Below, one piece after another: positions 52,090 to 61,755 of a stretch of DNA of 64,000 nt. The stretch is from Caldimonas brevitalea (GTDB taxonomy: Bacteria > Pseudomonadota > Gammaproteobacteria > Burkholderiales > Burkholderiaceae_C), in contig NZ_CP011371.1 in NCBI RefSeq assembly GCF_001017435.1, positions 4,836,001 to 4,900,000 on the forward strand. Reading direction: 5' to 3'. Every line of letters starts with the position of its first letter. Position 1 is the first letter of the stretch. A program made the position numbers and the translations under genes. The notes beneath the pieces are model-generated. The model was given only the letters and a program-made list of their open reading frames with translations. It did no database searches and had not been told where the DNA came from.

Positions 52090-55000
52090 CTACAACGCAG
52101 CCGGTGTCGCCAGCTCCCGGCCGGCGCGCCGCGCCCGCAACAAGGCCTGCAACTGCCGGTGCACCTTCTCGAGCGTTCCGTCGGGGTCGATCCACCAGTC
52201 GGTCGACCACAGCCTCAAGGTGTCCCAGCCCAGGCTGCGCAGCACCTGCTCGCGCAGCTTGTCACGGTCCCGGGCGGTGGCGGAGCGCCGGTAGGTGGCG
52301 CCGTCGCATTCGATGCCGGCGAGGTAGCGGTCCGGGGCGTCCGGGTCCACCACCGCGAGGTCGATCTTGAACGCCGACACGCCGACCTGCGCACGCACGC
52401 GCCAGCCCCGATCACGCAAGGCGCGCGCGACCATCTGCTCGAACAGTCCGTCGGGCTCGCCAGTGCTGCCATGCTGGGGGCTGTCCTCGAGGGCGCCGGC
52501 CCCGCGCTCGGCGAACTCCATGAAGTGCTTGAGATCGCGCACGCCGATGGAGGCCGTGCGCGACAGGTCCATCTGCTCCGGCCTCAGACTGGAAAAGACG
52601 CGCAGCTCGTGGCGGGCGCGCGTGATGGCCACATTGAGCCGCCGCTCGCCGCCCTGGCGGTTCATCGGCCCGAAGTTCATCGACACGGCGCCGCCGGCAC
52701 CCGGCCCATAGGTGATCGAGAAGTACATGATGTCGCGCTCGTCGCCCTGCACACTCTCGAGGTTCTTGACGAACACGGGCTCCGGCTGGTCCTCGGCGAA
52801 GAACGACTCGATGGTCGGGTCCTTGCGGCGCTCCTCGTCCAGCAGGTCTTCGACCAGCGACTGCTGCTCGACGTTGAAGGTGACGACCCCCACCGTCAGC
52901 CCGGACTCGCGGAAGCCGGGCGACTTCAGGCGATCCACCAAGTCGCGCACCAGCGCCTGGGCCTCGGGCTGGTTGGTGCGGCTGCCACCCTTGTCGTAGA
53001 CACCATCGCCGACGTGATGGAAGCTGACCGACCGGTCCTGCGTGACGGGTGACGGGAAGGTCACCAGCTCGCCGCGGTAGTAACGGCGGTTGGAGAAGGC
53101 GATCAGGCTCTCGTGGCGGCTGCGGTAGTGCCACGACAAGTGCATCGTCGGCAGGCTAGCGCCGATGCATTCGTCCAGGATGCTTTCCAGGTCGCCGTCC
53201 AGCTCGACATCGTCGTCATCGTCCGACTCGGCACGGTCGAAGAAGTGGGTGGGCGGCAGCTGTTTCGGGTCGCCCACCATCACCACCTGGCGGCCCCGCG
53301 CCATCGCGCCGATCGCATCCCAGACCGGGATCTGCGAGGCCTCGTCGAACACCACCACGTCGAAGTTCGCCGTCTCGGCCGAGAGGTAGTGCGCGATCGA
53401 CAACGGGCTCATCAACAAGCACGGCGTCAGCGTCAGGATGGCCTCGGGCGCGCGGCGCATCAGTTCGCGCAGCGGCAGGTGGCGCGTCTTCTTCTGCATC
53501 TCGTAGCGCAGCAGGCCCCAGTCGGAGTTCTTCGCCACGCTGTCTTGCACCGGCAACGACGCGCACAGCCGCGCCCGCACGCCTTCTCGCGTGAGGGCGA
53601 TGAAACGCTCGTCGAGGGCCTGGAAGTCGCGGATGCGCTTCTCGTGCACCGCCGAGACGAAGCCGCGCAGCACCTCGTCACGGTCCACCACCGCGTTGAG
53701 CCACCAGCGGCAGTAATCGGTCTCGAACACCTCGCGCACCTGGCCCGGCGACACCGTGCCCTGCTCGAGGCCACCCACCAATGCCGTCAGGCCCAGGGCC
53801 AAAGCCTGCTCGCGTGCGCCGCGCCAGGCGCACCAGACGTGCAGCCGGCCGGCGGCATCGAGCAGCTGCCGGCAGGCGAGCGCGAGCGCCGCCGGCGTCT
53901 GCTCGGCAAAGACGACACGCCGCTCCTGGGGCATCGACGCCTGCTGCGTGAAGCGCGCCATCGCCTCGTGCAGGGCTTGCAGCGCCTTGCGCCAGGCCTG
54001 CGCCGCCACGGCGACCGGGCCGGAGGACTCCAGCAGCATGTTGCCCTCGCCCAGCAAGGGCTCGAGCGGCGCCTTCAGCTCTGCCAGTGCTTCGGGCGTG
54101 CTCGCCAGCTTGGCAAGGCTGGTCGACAGGGCGGCATGGAAGGCCACCGCGGCTTCGACCTCGTCGGTGCGGGTCTGCAGCCCCGCCCAGAGTCCCCCGG
54201 TCGGTGCCGACAGCGGGTTCAGCGTGTCGATCTCGCGCTTGAGTCCTTGCAACTGACGCAGCTGCGCGAGGGCGGCCGCGGCGGCCGGGCCGCAGCGGCC
54301 GTCCTCCACCGCGGCGTAACCCTCGTCACGCCACGGCTGCCCGTCACGGGCCGCCGCCAGCGCAGCCTGGAGGGCCAAGGCTGCCGCGGCAGCGCCGAGG
54401 TCGGTGTCATGACCGGCCCACACCACCGTGAGGTCCAGCGCGCCCAGGCGCTCCAACTCGCCGGCAAGACTGCGCATCTCGCGCAAGCGGCGCAGGTCTT
54501 CCGCCATGCCCGGGCCACACGCGCCTTCTGCGGCCGGCTCGAGCCCAGCCTCGTCCCAGGGCTGCCCGGCCAGCGCCAGCGGCAGGCTGGCCTGGAAGGC
54601 CAGTGCGGCATGTGCAACGTCGCGCCGTGTCTGCAAACCTGCCCAGATCTTGCCGGTGCGCAGCGACAGCGCGTCCAGCGTTTCGATCTCGGCCTGCAGC
54701 GCCCGCAGTTTCGCGAGCCGCTGGATGTCGCTGCCGACGTCGGGCTCGCCGCCGCCGCTGGCAGCCGACTTCAGCCGGCGTGCGAGTGCGCGGTGGCGCA
54801 GGCCGCTCAACGGCCAGACCGACTGCTCGGCCTCCTGCCAGTCACGCTGCAGCTGCGCCGCGTCGAGCTGGGCCACCGCGTCGCCATAAGGCAGCGAGAG
54901 CTGCTTGGCGAGGCCATCGTAGGCCGCGAGCCCCTGCACGCCGCGGGCGAACTCTTCGGTCAGCGCAGCCGACCAGCGGCAGGTGATCTGCGACGCCAAC

Positions 55001-58000
55001 TCATTCCAGCGGGTCAGCAGCGCCACACCCCGGCGCAAGCGCTCGGTGGTCTGTGCGTCCCACGGCAGTGGCAGTTCGTCGCGCAGCTCGCGGTGCTGGG
55101 TGACCAGGCGTGCGCCGCGCTGCAGGTCCTCGGCCAACGCCCGCGCATCCGCACGCAGCGTGAAGCGCCAATTGCGCCCGGCGGCGCGCGGCAACACCTC
55201 GGCCAGGCCCAACAACCCTTCGCGCACGCGGCGCTCCAACGTGAACGTGGGCCAGCCGACCGCCTGCGTGAAGGCGAGCGCCGCCGCCTCGGCCCCTTGC
55301 GCCGTGCTGGCCATCCCCCGCACTGTTTCGAGCAGTTTGGCCTGCCAGCTCGGTGACCATGCGCCGTGCCCGATCCAGTGCCACGGGCCCGCCGCCAGGG
55401 CCGCAGCGCCAACCGCCTCGGCGTTGACGTCCAGCAGTTCGGCCGCCTCCTGGAAGGCGGCGAGTGCCGCCCCGTCGTGCAGCGTCGGGTCCGGCCAGGC
55501 CAGCTGCAGGGTGGGCAGGTGCTGGCCGGCGAGCACACGCCCGATGGCCTGGTGCACGCTCAGCCCGTTGGGATGGCTGCGATGCAGCCGCTCGACATAA
55601 CCGTTGAGGCGATCGCGCAGTGCGCCCAAACGCTCGGCTTCGGCCTGCCACTGCAGCGGGTCGGCCTCGGCGCTGACGTTCCAGGCGCGGCGCAACTGCT
55701 CCAGCACCTCCGCCTTGCGGGCCTTGCTCGAATGCAACTCGAGGCAGAACTCGCCCAACCCAACATCGCGCAAGCGGCGCCACACCACGTCCAGCGCCGC
55801 CATCTTCTCCGACACGAACAGCACACGTTTGCCTTCGGCCAGACACTGTGCGATCAGGTTGGCGATGGTCTGGCTCTTGCCGGTGCCGGGCGGGCCGATC
55901 AGCACGAAGTCCTTGCCCTGCTTGGCGGCGACGACCGCCGACAGCTGGGAGGAGTCGGCCGGCAGCGGGCAGAAGGTGTCGCGCGGCGCCAGCTCCTGGT
56001 CGAGCCGGCGCGGGTCGGGAAAGGCCACCGTACTCGGGAACGGCTCGCGCGGCGTCTCGATCAGGTGCCGCACGACCGGGTTCTGCTTGAGCTGCTCGGT
56101 GCGCGAGCTGAGGTCCTTCCACATCAGGTACTTGGCGAACGAGAAGGTGGACAGCACCACGTCCTCCACCACCTCCCACCCCTTGATGTCCTTGATCGCG
56201 GCCGACACCTTTTTCCACACGCCGGTGATGTCGAGCCCGGAGTCGTCACGCGGCAGCTCAGCGTCCTGGACGCCCAGGCTCAGCTTGAAGTCCTGGCGCA
56301 GCATCTCCAGCAGCGTGGGGTTGAAGCGAGCCTCGTCGTCGTGCAGCTTGAGGCGAAAGCCCGAGCGCACGCTTTTGCGCTCCAGGCTCACCGGCACCAG
56401 CACCAGCGGCGCCTTGAAGCGCCGCTCGTCACGCTCGCCGCGCGCCCACGACAAGAAACCCATCGCCAGGTAGAGCGTGTTGGAGCCGCCCTCCTGCAAG
56501 CTGGCGCGGGCGGCCCGGTACAGCTCGACCAGCCGCGCCTCGAGATCGTCCTTGGGCAGGCCGACGAACACCTCGCTGCGCTGCAGCGCATCGAGCGCGT
56601 GCTGGCGGCGCAGGTTTTCGCGCTCGCGGCTCTCGTGCAAGGCCGGGTCGCGAGGGTCCTGGCCATCCATCAGCTCGGGCCGCGGCAACAGCTTGACCGC
56701 CTGGCCGGTGGCCAGCAGGTCTTCGAACCGGCCCGGGTCGGGTGCTTCCAGCTTCAAGGCCTTCTGGCTCATCTTGAAGCTCAACAGGTTGTTGCGCAGC
56801 GACAGGTCCAGGAGCTTGCGTTGCCAGCGGCCGAGGCGGTCTTCCGGGCCTTCGGGCAGATCGGCGTCGGAGGCGATGCGGTCGTCGAGCAACTCGGGAG
56901 CCGCTTCGAACGGCGGCTCCTCTTCGGGCGGCGGCAGCGCCACCAGGCCCGGTGCCGCCGGTGGCGGCTCGGCCCGCGCCGTCGCCAGTGGCTTGATACG
57001 CTGCAGCCGGGCGCGCCGGATGTCGACCGCCAGCTCGAAGGTCGGGGCTCGCTCTTCACCCACTTGCTGGGCACCGCGCTCGATGGCGTAGCTGAAGGGT
57101 GGCAGCGGCCGCTGCGTGACCAGCGTGGTCTCGAACAGCACCAACTCTTTGAGCTTCACCCGCTTGCGCAGCGCGGTGACGTCGTCCACCACCGAGGTGT
57201 TGAACTCCTCCGCTTGCAGCCACAGGCCCGCCAATGCGTGGCCCTCGGTGAACACCAGCACCGGGTGCAGCCCGGCCTGCTCCAGCGCGGCGCAGAACAA
57301 CAGCGCGAGGTCCAGGCAGGTGGCGAGACCGGCCTCTGCGATCTGCGACGGGTCGCGCACCTTCTGGCCCTTGTGCTCGAAGCTCGCGGGTGGCAATGCG
57401 TAGTCCAGATGCAGTGCACCGACGGCGCTCCAGATGGCGGAGGCCAGTTCCCAGGCGCGTCGCGCGCCGCCGCGGTAGCCGTCGATGTCGGTGTGCCGGT
57501 CGGCCTTGCGCAGCACCTCGGCCGCCTGCTTCAACACCCGCCCGACGGCCGGATCATTCGGTTGCACGAAGGCGGCCACCATGTCCGGCAGGCCGGCCAG
57601 TCCACCCCACTGGTTGCGTGGCAGCAACTCCACCTCGACCTCACGTCGCGCAAGCTCTGTTCGGCCCTCGCGGCGCTTTTGCAACGAGAAGCTGACGATG
57701 GCGCGTTCGGCTTCGATCAGACGGCTCAACAGCACGCCGTCGAGGCCCAGATCGAGTTCGACGATGCGGTAGCGTTGCCCCGGCGCGATGGATTCGATGC
57801 GCCAGGTGCAGGGCTTCAGAAAAGGGGGCTGCGAGCTCATGCAGAGGTCGACCTCCGTCAGCGGCTCGTCACCGTTGTTCACCACGGCGAGTTCGCGCAA
57901 TGCCGGGATGGCGTTCTGAAAGTCGGCCAGGTTCAGCTTGGGAACCAGCGTGAGTTCGATGTGCACCGACGGCGCCTGCGGCTCCGACAATACCTTCGAG

Positions 58001-58017
58001 CGGTCCATACGGCCCAT
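52090..58017 (-). CDS. Giant DUF4011-helicase-nuclease protein (Hhe-type defence candidate)
   Basis: About 1,975 residues; AGGAG 6 nt before the ATG ending at 58017. N-terminal beta domain (about 20-120), then a transglutaminase-like region (about 200-300). DUF4011 begins near 390 (GRWQRKLLDLSLRNNLLSF). A superfamily 1 helicase follows, with Walker A GPPGTGKSQT near 706 and Walker B VVFDEASQ near 1553, then GDPKQLPPTHFF and late helicase motifs (ITRARHELRVFSSL). A C-terminal Vsr/MTES_1575-type nuclease lies near 1870-1960 (DLAVVDPD..., GIECDGATYRRSATARDRDK, TLRLWSTDWW). DUF4011-helicase-Vsr proteins have been reported as the single-gene Hhe anti-phage system. The DUF3320 segment often found at the end is missing. 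No methylase or partner is adjacent. Confidence 0.85.
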   Translation of the reverse strand: MGRMDRSKVLSEPQAPSVHIELTLVPKLNLADFQNAIPALRELAVVNNGDEPLTEVDLCMSSQPPFLKPCTWRIESIAPGQRYRIVELDLGLDGVLLSRLIEAERAIVSFSLQKRREGRTELARREVEVELLPRNQWGGLAGLPDMVAAFVQPNDPAVGRVLKQAAEVLRKADRHTDIDGYRGGARRAWELASAIWSAVGALHLDYALPPASFEHKGQKVRDPSQIAEAGLATCLDLALLFCAALEQAGLHPVLVFTEGHALAGLWLQAEEFNTSVVDDVTALRKRVKLKELVLFETTLVTQRPLPPFSYAIERGAQQVGEERAPTFELAVDIRRARLQRIKPLATARAEPPPAAPGLVALPPPEEEPPFEAAPELLDDRIASDADLPEGPEDRLGRWQRKLLDLSLRNNLLSFKMSQKALKLEAPDPGRFEDLLATGQAVKLLPRPELMDGQDPRDPALHESRERENLRRQHALDALQRSEVFVGLPKDDLEARLVELYRAARASLQEGGSNTLYLAMGFLSWARGERDERRFKAPLVLVPVSLERKSVRSGFRLKLHDDEARFNPTLLEMLRQDFKLSLGVQDAELPRDDSGLDITGVWKKVSAAIKDIKGWEVVEDVVLSTFSFAKYLMWKDLSSRTEQLKQNPVVRHLIETPREPFPSTVAFPDPRRLDQELAPRDTFCPLPADSSQLSAVVAAKQGKDFVLIGPPGTGKSQTIANLIAQCLAEGKRVLFVSEKMAALDVVWRRLRDVGLGEFCLELHSSKARKAEVLEQLRRAWNVSAEADPLQWQAEAERLGALRDRLNGYVERLHRSHPNGLSVHQAIGRVLAGQHLPTLQLAWPDPTLHDGAALAAFQEAAELLDVNAEAVGAAALAAGPWHWIGHGAWSPSWQAKLLETVRGMASTAQGAEAAALAFTQAVGWPTFTLERRVREGLLGLAEVLPRAAGRNWRFTLRADARALAEDLQRGARLVTQHRELRDELPLPWDAQTTERLRRGVALLTRWNELASQITCRWSAALTEEFARGVQGLAAYDGLAKQLSLPYGDAVAQLDAAQLQRDWQEAEQSVWPLSGLRHRALARRLKSAASGGGEPDVGSDIQRLAKLRALQAEIETLDALSLRTGKIWAGLQTRRDVAHAALAFQASLPLALAGQPWDEAGLEPAAEGACGPGMAEDLRRLREMRSLAGELERLGALDLTVVWAGHDTDLGAAAAALALQAALAAARDGQPWRDEGYAAVEDGRCGPAAAAALAQLRQLQGLKREIDTLNPLSAPTGGLWAGLQTRTDEVEAAVAFHAALSTSLAKLASTPEALAELKAPLEPLLGEGNMLLESSGPVAVAAQAWRKALQALHEAMARFTQQASMPQERRVVFAEQTPAALALACRQLLDAAGRLHVWCAWRGAREQALALGLTALVGGLEQGTVSPGQVREVFETDYCRWWLNAVVDRDEVLRGFVSAVHEKRIRDFQALDERFIALTREGVRARLCASLPVQDSVAKNSDWGLLRYEMQKKTRHLPLRELMRRAPEAILTLTPCLLMSPLSIAHYLSAETANFDVVVFDEASQIPVWDAIGAMARGRQVVMVGDPKQLPPTHFFDRAESDDDDDVELDGDLESILDECIGASLPTMHLSWHYRSRHESLIAFSNRRYYRGELVTFPSPVTQDRSVSFHHVGDGVYDKGGSRTNQPEAQALVRDLVDRLKSPGFRESGLTVGVVTFNVEQQSLVEDLLDEERRKDPTIESFFAEDQPEPVFVKNLESVQGDERDIMYFSITYGPGAGGAVSMNFGPMNRQGGERRLNVAITRARHELRVFSSLRPEQMDLSRTASIGVRDLKHFMEFAERGAGALEDSPQHGSTGEPDGLFEQMVARALRDRGWRVRAQVGVSAFKIDLAVVDPDAPDRYLAGIECDGATYRRSATARDRDKLREQVLRSLGWDTLRLWSTDWWIDPDGTLEKVHRQLQALLRARRAGRELATPAAL

Positions 58018-58167
58018 GTCCTCTCCTGAGTGTGTTTCGTTCGGCCTGCGCACGGAGCCGGCCTTGGTCTTTTAGTTCGTCGTGATGCGTCGGCCGGCAC
58101 TGCCTCGTTGGCCTGCCTGTCACGCGTCAATGTCGAGCTCTAGAAAGTTGAAGGGCACGGACGAAGA

Positions 58168-58183
58168 CAGGCAGGCAGGCAGG
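58168..58183. repeat. Four CAGG tetranucleotide repeats
   Basis: CAGG repeated four times about 150 bp upstream of the defence-like gene. Simple repeats can slip, but the position makes phase variation of that gene only a weak possibility. Confidence 0.6.
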
Positions 58184-58628
58184 GACGTGGCGAGCGCATG
58201 ACAAGCGCAACATTGCATTCTCATCGCCAGCCCGCCGGAACACACTCGCTGACTGTGTAAGGTGCGCTACAGCTCACCAGGAGTGTGTCTTTTCCGCGTC
58301 GGTGCAGGTACTGCCGTCCGCTTCACTTCATATAGGAAGCATTCGAGGGCCGGTTGAAAGTGGTGGCGGCGCAACATGCTGATGACATTAACGAGTTGTT
58401 GCGGCGCTGTTCGACGCCGGCTGTCGCCCGCAATCGCTGCCGATACAGCTCAGCGTTTCGATCGCGTCGCTCGGTGCTACGATCCGCCGCGCTATGTGCT
58501 GATGAGACGAACAGCACGCCACTGCCTTCCCTGCCTGCTTGCATCCCGAACCTTGAGCCTTCCTCCCACCGCGAAGAGGCGCCCGAAAGCGCCGCAGCCC
58601 TCCTCCCGTCCCCTTGTTAGCCGCAAGC

Positions 58629-58670
58629 CGCGAGAGCAGCCCCGCACTTCGCGAGAGCAGCCCCGCACTT
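58629..58670. repeat. Exact 21-bp tandem duplication
   Basis: CGCGAGAGCAGCCCCGCACTT occurs twice without a gap (58629-58649, 58650-58670), then CGCGG. It lies directly upstream of the DUF1294 gene. Confidence 0.85.
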
Positions 58671-58681
58671 CGCGGCCCGCC

Positions 58682-59038
58682 ATGCCGGTGAGCAGCATCG
58701 CGATCCTGGTCTTCGTGGCCATCTACCTCGCGGTGGCACTGACCTGGTCCGTGCCTTCATGGTTGATGGTCGTCTACCTCGCCGCAAGCTTTGCCTGTTT
58801 CGTCACCTACGCGCTCGACAAGGAGGCCGCGCGAGCAGGCCGCCGAAGGGTCCCTGAACGCACGCTGCACTTGATGAGCCTGGCGGGCGGATGGCCGGGG
58901 GCCCTGCTGGCCCAACAGTGGCTCCGGCACAAGTCGAGCAAGCCGTCTTTCCAGGTCCGGTTCTGGGCTACCGTGGCCTTCAATGTGTTGGCGTTCGTCC
59001 TGCTCAACTCGCCGTGGGTGGCGGCCCTCACGCGCTAG
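58682..59038 (+). CDS. DUF1294-family membrane protein
   Basis: About 118 residues. Several hydrophobic segments frame the conserved DUF1294 core: YALDKEAARAGRRRVPERTL, HLMSLAGGWPGALLAQQWLR, HKSSKPSFQVRFW. In many proteobacteria this domain follows a cold-shock domain; here it stands alone after an unconserved leader. Inner-membrane protein of unknown role. The ATG at 58682 opens the first helix; no clear ribosome binding site. Confidence 0.82.
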   Translation: MPVSSIAILVFVAIYLAVALTWSVPSWLMVVYLAASFACFVTYALDKEAARAGRRRVPERTLHLMSLAGGWPGALLAQQWLRHKSSKPSFQVRFWATVAFNVLAFVLLNSPWVAALTR

Positions 59039-59194
59039 GGCCTGGGCCCTCCGCACGAGCACGGCCTCCGTCTCGATCGCGGAGGATGCGAACCGTTTCC
59101 TCCGTCCCGACTGCAACTGGCCCGAGCGCGTGGGCATGCCTCCCCTGTCGCGCAGGCGTCACAAGTTCAAGACGACTGGTCATATATTTCCTAG

Positions 59195-59800
59195 ATGGCT
59201 CGCATCGCAGGAAGAACCAGCACACCCGAACGACTCTTGGTCGCAGGCCGAGAGCTGTTCTCCCGGTGCGGCTACAACGCCACCGGGATCCAGCAGATCA
59301 CCGATGACGCAGGAGTACCCAAAGGGTCCTTCTACAACCACTTCGAAAGCAAAGAGGCATTCGCCGCAGCCATCATCGACCAGTACGCGGCGGAGACGCG
59401 GCAGGCGTGGTCGCGCATGATGGAGCGCGCGCCGGCGCAACCGGTGGCGGCGATCTCTTATGCGTTCGAGCAGATGATTGCGCACAACGAACGATCCGCC
59501 ACCTGGACCGGCTGCCTGATCGGCAATTTCGCTGCGGAAGTGGCTGATTCCAGTGAGCTGTGCCGGCAACGTCTTGCGGTCGCGATGAGGGGCTGGCGCA
59601 CCATGCTCACGCCCCTGATTCGCAAGGCGCAGACCCTGGGTGAAGTCCGCGACGACGCCGACCCCTCCCAACTCTCGGCCCTGGTGTGGGATGCCTGGGA
59701 GGGCGCACTGCTGCGCACCAAGCTCGAGCGGTCCGCCGCGCCTTTGCGTGAATGTTTCGACCTCATCCTGAATTGTCTTCTCCGCCCGTCGCGTCACTGA
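59195..59800 (+). CDS. TetR-family regulator (NemR-like)
   Basis: A 201-residue TetR protein with RTSTPERLLVAGRELFSRCG, ITDDAGVPKGSFYNHFESKE and a C-terminal ligand domain containing a central Cys (TGCLIGNFAAEV). The SFYNHFESKEAFA type fits NemR relatives, which sense electrophiles through Cys and control old yellow enzymes; the OYE gene follows 60 bp later. GACTGGTC near 59177 could be part of its operator. Confidence 0.85.
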   Translation: MARIAGRTSTPERLLVAGRELFSRCGYNATGIQQITDDAGVPKGSFYNHFESKEAFAAAIIDQYAAETRQAWSRMMERAPAQPVAAISYAFEQMIAHNERSATWTGCLIGNFAAEVADSSELCRQRLAVAMRGWRTMLTPLIRKAQTLGEVRDDADPSQLSALVWDAWEGALLRTKLERSAAPLRECFDLILNCLLRPSRH

Positions 59801-59860
59801 CGGGCGGCGGCCGACCTTCGATCCGTTTTTCTTCACTCTCTGCAGCGCAGATCTCATCTC

Positions 59861-60982
59861 ATGGGCAACCCAACCGAACGTTTCCTCACTGACGCCTTGT
59901 TCGAGCCGATCAGCCTCGGTCAACTGAAACTCGCCAACCGCATGGTGATGGCGCCGATGACGCGCAATCGGGCCGACACAGGCAATGTGATTGCCGACAT
60001 GACGGTCGAGTACTACGCGCAACGCGCTTCGGTCGGCCTGATCATCGCCGAGGCGACCCAGGTGTCCGAGACGGCCCAGGGTTATGCCGATACCCCGGGT
60101 TTGCATACGCAGGAGCAGATCGCGGCCTGGAAGAAAGTGACCGACGAAGTGCACCGTCGCGGCGGCCGCATCTTCGTGCAGCTGTGGCATACCGGCCGCA
60201 TGTCGCATGTCAGCTTCCAGCCCAACGGTCAGGCGCCGGTGGCGCCGTCGGCGATTGCCGCCAAGGCCAAGACCTATCTCGCCGGACAAGGTTTTGTCGA
60301 CACGTCGGTCCCCCGTGCGCTGGAGACAGCCGAGATCGCCGGCATCGCGCAGGACTTCGGCCGCGCGGCGGCCAGCGCCATCGAGGCCGGGTTCGACGGC
60401 GTCGAGATCCATGCGGCCCACGGTTACCTGATCGATGCTTTCCTGCGCGACGGCTCGAACCATCGCACCGACCAGTACGGCGGCAGCATCGAGAACCGCG
60501 CGCGTTTCCTGCTCGAGGTGATGCAAGCGGTCATCGGCGCGATCGGCGCGGAACGCTCCGGCATCCGCCTCTCGCCGGTGTCGCCCGTCAATGACTCGAG
60601 CGAAAGCAATCCGCAGCCGCTGTTCGAGTACGTGGTGCGGGAGTTGGAGAAACTGCATCCCGTCTTCATCCATGTCGTCGAAGGCCATACCGGTGGCCCG
60701 CGCGACAACGCGCCCTTCGATTACGAAGCGCTGCGTCGCCTGTATTCCGGCATCTGGATGGTGAACAACGGCTATACGAAAGAGATGGCGGTCGAGGCGA
60801 TCGCGAGCGGTCGTGCCGACATGGTGTCGTTCGGTCGGCCGCTGATCACCAACCCCGACCTGCCCCGCCGCTTCCGCGAGAACGCCCCGCTCAATCCTCC
60901 GTACAAGGATGCACCGCTGTACGGCGGCGTCGGGCCGCACGGCTACATCGACTATCCGGCGCTGCCCGCATCCGAAGGTTGA
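59861..60982 (+). CDS. Old yellow enzyme (NemA-like alkene reductase)
   Basis: A 373-residue FMN-dependent TIM-barrel enzyme. Features of the NemA class: LKLANRMVMAPMTRNRA, FVQLWHTGRMSH, the catalytic His pair in EIHAAHGYL, the SNHRTDQYGGSIENRARF loop and the FMN phosphate site (MVSFGRPLITNPDLP). It reduces activated alkenes, N-ethylmaleimide or nitrate esters using NAD(P)H. It follows a TetR/NemR-type gene and leads the SDR and enoyl-CoA hydratase genes. Confidence 0.93.
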   Translation: MGNPTERFLTDALFEPISLGQLKLANRMVMAPMTRNRADTGNVIADMTVEYYAQRASVGLIIAEATQVSETAQGYADTPGLHTQEQIAAWKKVTDEVHRRGGRIFVQLWHTGRMSHVSFQPNGQAPVAPSAIAAKAKTYLAGQGFVDTSVPRALETAEIAGIAQDFGRAAASAIEAGFDGVEIHAAHGYLIDAFLRDGSNHRTDQYGGSIENRARFLLEVMQAVIGAIGAERSGIRLSPVSPVNDSSESNPQPLFEYVVRELEKLHPVFIHVVEGHTGGPRDNAPFDYEALRRLYSGIWMVNNGYTKEMAVEAIASGRADMVSFGRPLITNPDLPRRFRENAPLNPPYKDAPLYGGVGPHGYIDYPALPASEG

Positions 60983-61743
60983 TGGGCATGCACTTCTCGG
61001 GACGGGTTGCCGTCATGACCGGTGCCGGCCACGGCATCGGCCGGGCCACGGCCCTCGCCTTTGCCGCGCAGGGGTTGAAGGTGTTGGTGGCCGACGTCGA
61101 CATCGCGGGCGGCGAGACAACCGTGGGCATGGTGCGTGACGCAGGCGGCGACGCCTCGTTCATCCGGTGCGACGTCACTTCCGAAGACGATGTCCGCACC
61201 TCGATGGACACCGCCGTGTCCCGGTTCGGCCGGCTCGACTACGCCTTCAACAATGCGGGCATCGACATCGAACGGACCAAGCTGGCCGAAGGCAGCATGG
61301 CGGAGTATCAGGCCATCATGGACGTCAATGTCCGCGGCGTCTGGCTCTGCATGAAGCACCAGATTCCCATCATGCTGAAACAGGGTGGCGGCGCCATCGT
61401 CAACACCGGCTCCACGTCCAGCTTGCATGGCGCGCCGCGCATGAGCATCTACGCCGCGTCCAAACACGCGGTGATCGGTCTGACGAAATCGGCGGCCATC
61501 GAGTACGGCAGGAAAAACATACGGATCAACGCCGTTTGCCCTGCCGTGATCGACACCGACATGTACCGGCGCGCCGTTGCCGAGGACGAGCGGGTCGAGA
61601 AGCAAGTGCTGTCCGCCCACCCGGTCGGCCGCATCGGTCGCGCCGAGGAGGTGGCCGGCGCGGTGCTGTACTTGTGCAGTGACGCCGCGGCCTTCACCAC
61701 CGGCATTGCCCTGCCGGTGGACGGCGGTTTCTCAGCCATCTAG
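60982..61743 (+). CDS. Short-chain dehydrogenase/reductase
   Basis: About 253 residues, a classical SDR. NAD(P) site TGAGHGIGRA near the start, NNAG, catalytic Ser in NTGSTSS, and YAASK with the Tyr and Lys. The ending GIALPVDGGFSAI is typical. The ATG overlaps the OYE stop (TGATG), so the two are translationally coupled; an ATG two codons later is also possible. It probably oxidises or reduces an alcohol/ketone in the same pathway. Confidence 0.92.
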   Translation: MGMHFSGRVAVMTGAGHGIGRATALAFAAQGLKVLVADVDIAGGETTVGMVRDAGGDASFIRCDVTSEDDVRTSMDTAVSRFGRLDYAFNNAGIDIERTKLAEGSMAEYQAIMDVNVRGVWLCMKHQIPIMLKQGGGAIVNTGSTSSLHGAPRMSIYAASKHAVIGLTKSAAIEYGRKNIRINAVCPAVIDTDMYRRAVAEDERVEKQVLSAHPVGRIGRAEEVAGAVLYLCSDAAAFTTGIALPVDGGFSAI

Positions 61744-61755
61744 GAGAACGGATCG

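Larger units (their letters stand above)
58018..58681. other. Intergenic stretch with short repeats
   Basis: About 660 bases between the giant helicase gene and the DUF1294 gene, holding two short tandem repeats listed separately. An upstream open frame joined to the DUF1294 gene has no conservation and is not counted. The helicase promoter should lie at the left. Confidence 0.45.

Noticed and set aside
53113..58029. Plus-strand frames of 747 and 887 residues opposite the giant helicase gene
   Set aside because: The minus-strand helicase has conserved motifs throughout; the opposite frames have none.
58168..58183. CAGG repeats as a phase-variation switch for the helicase gene
   Set aside because: Only four units, about 150 bp upstream of the start codon and outside the reading frame, too short and too far for a confident claim.
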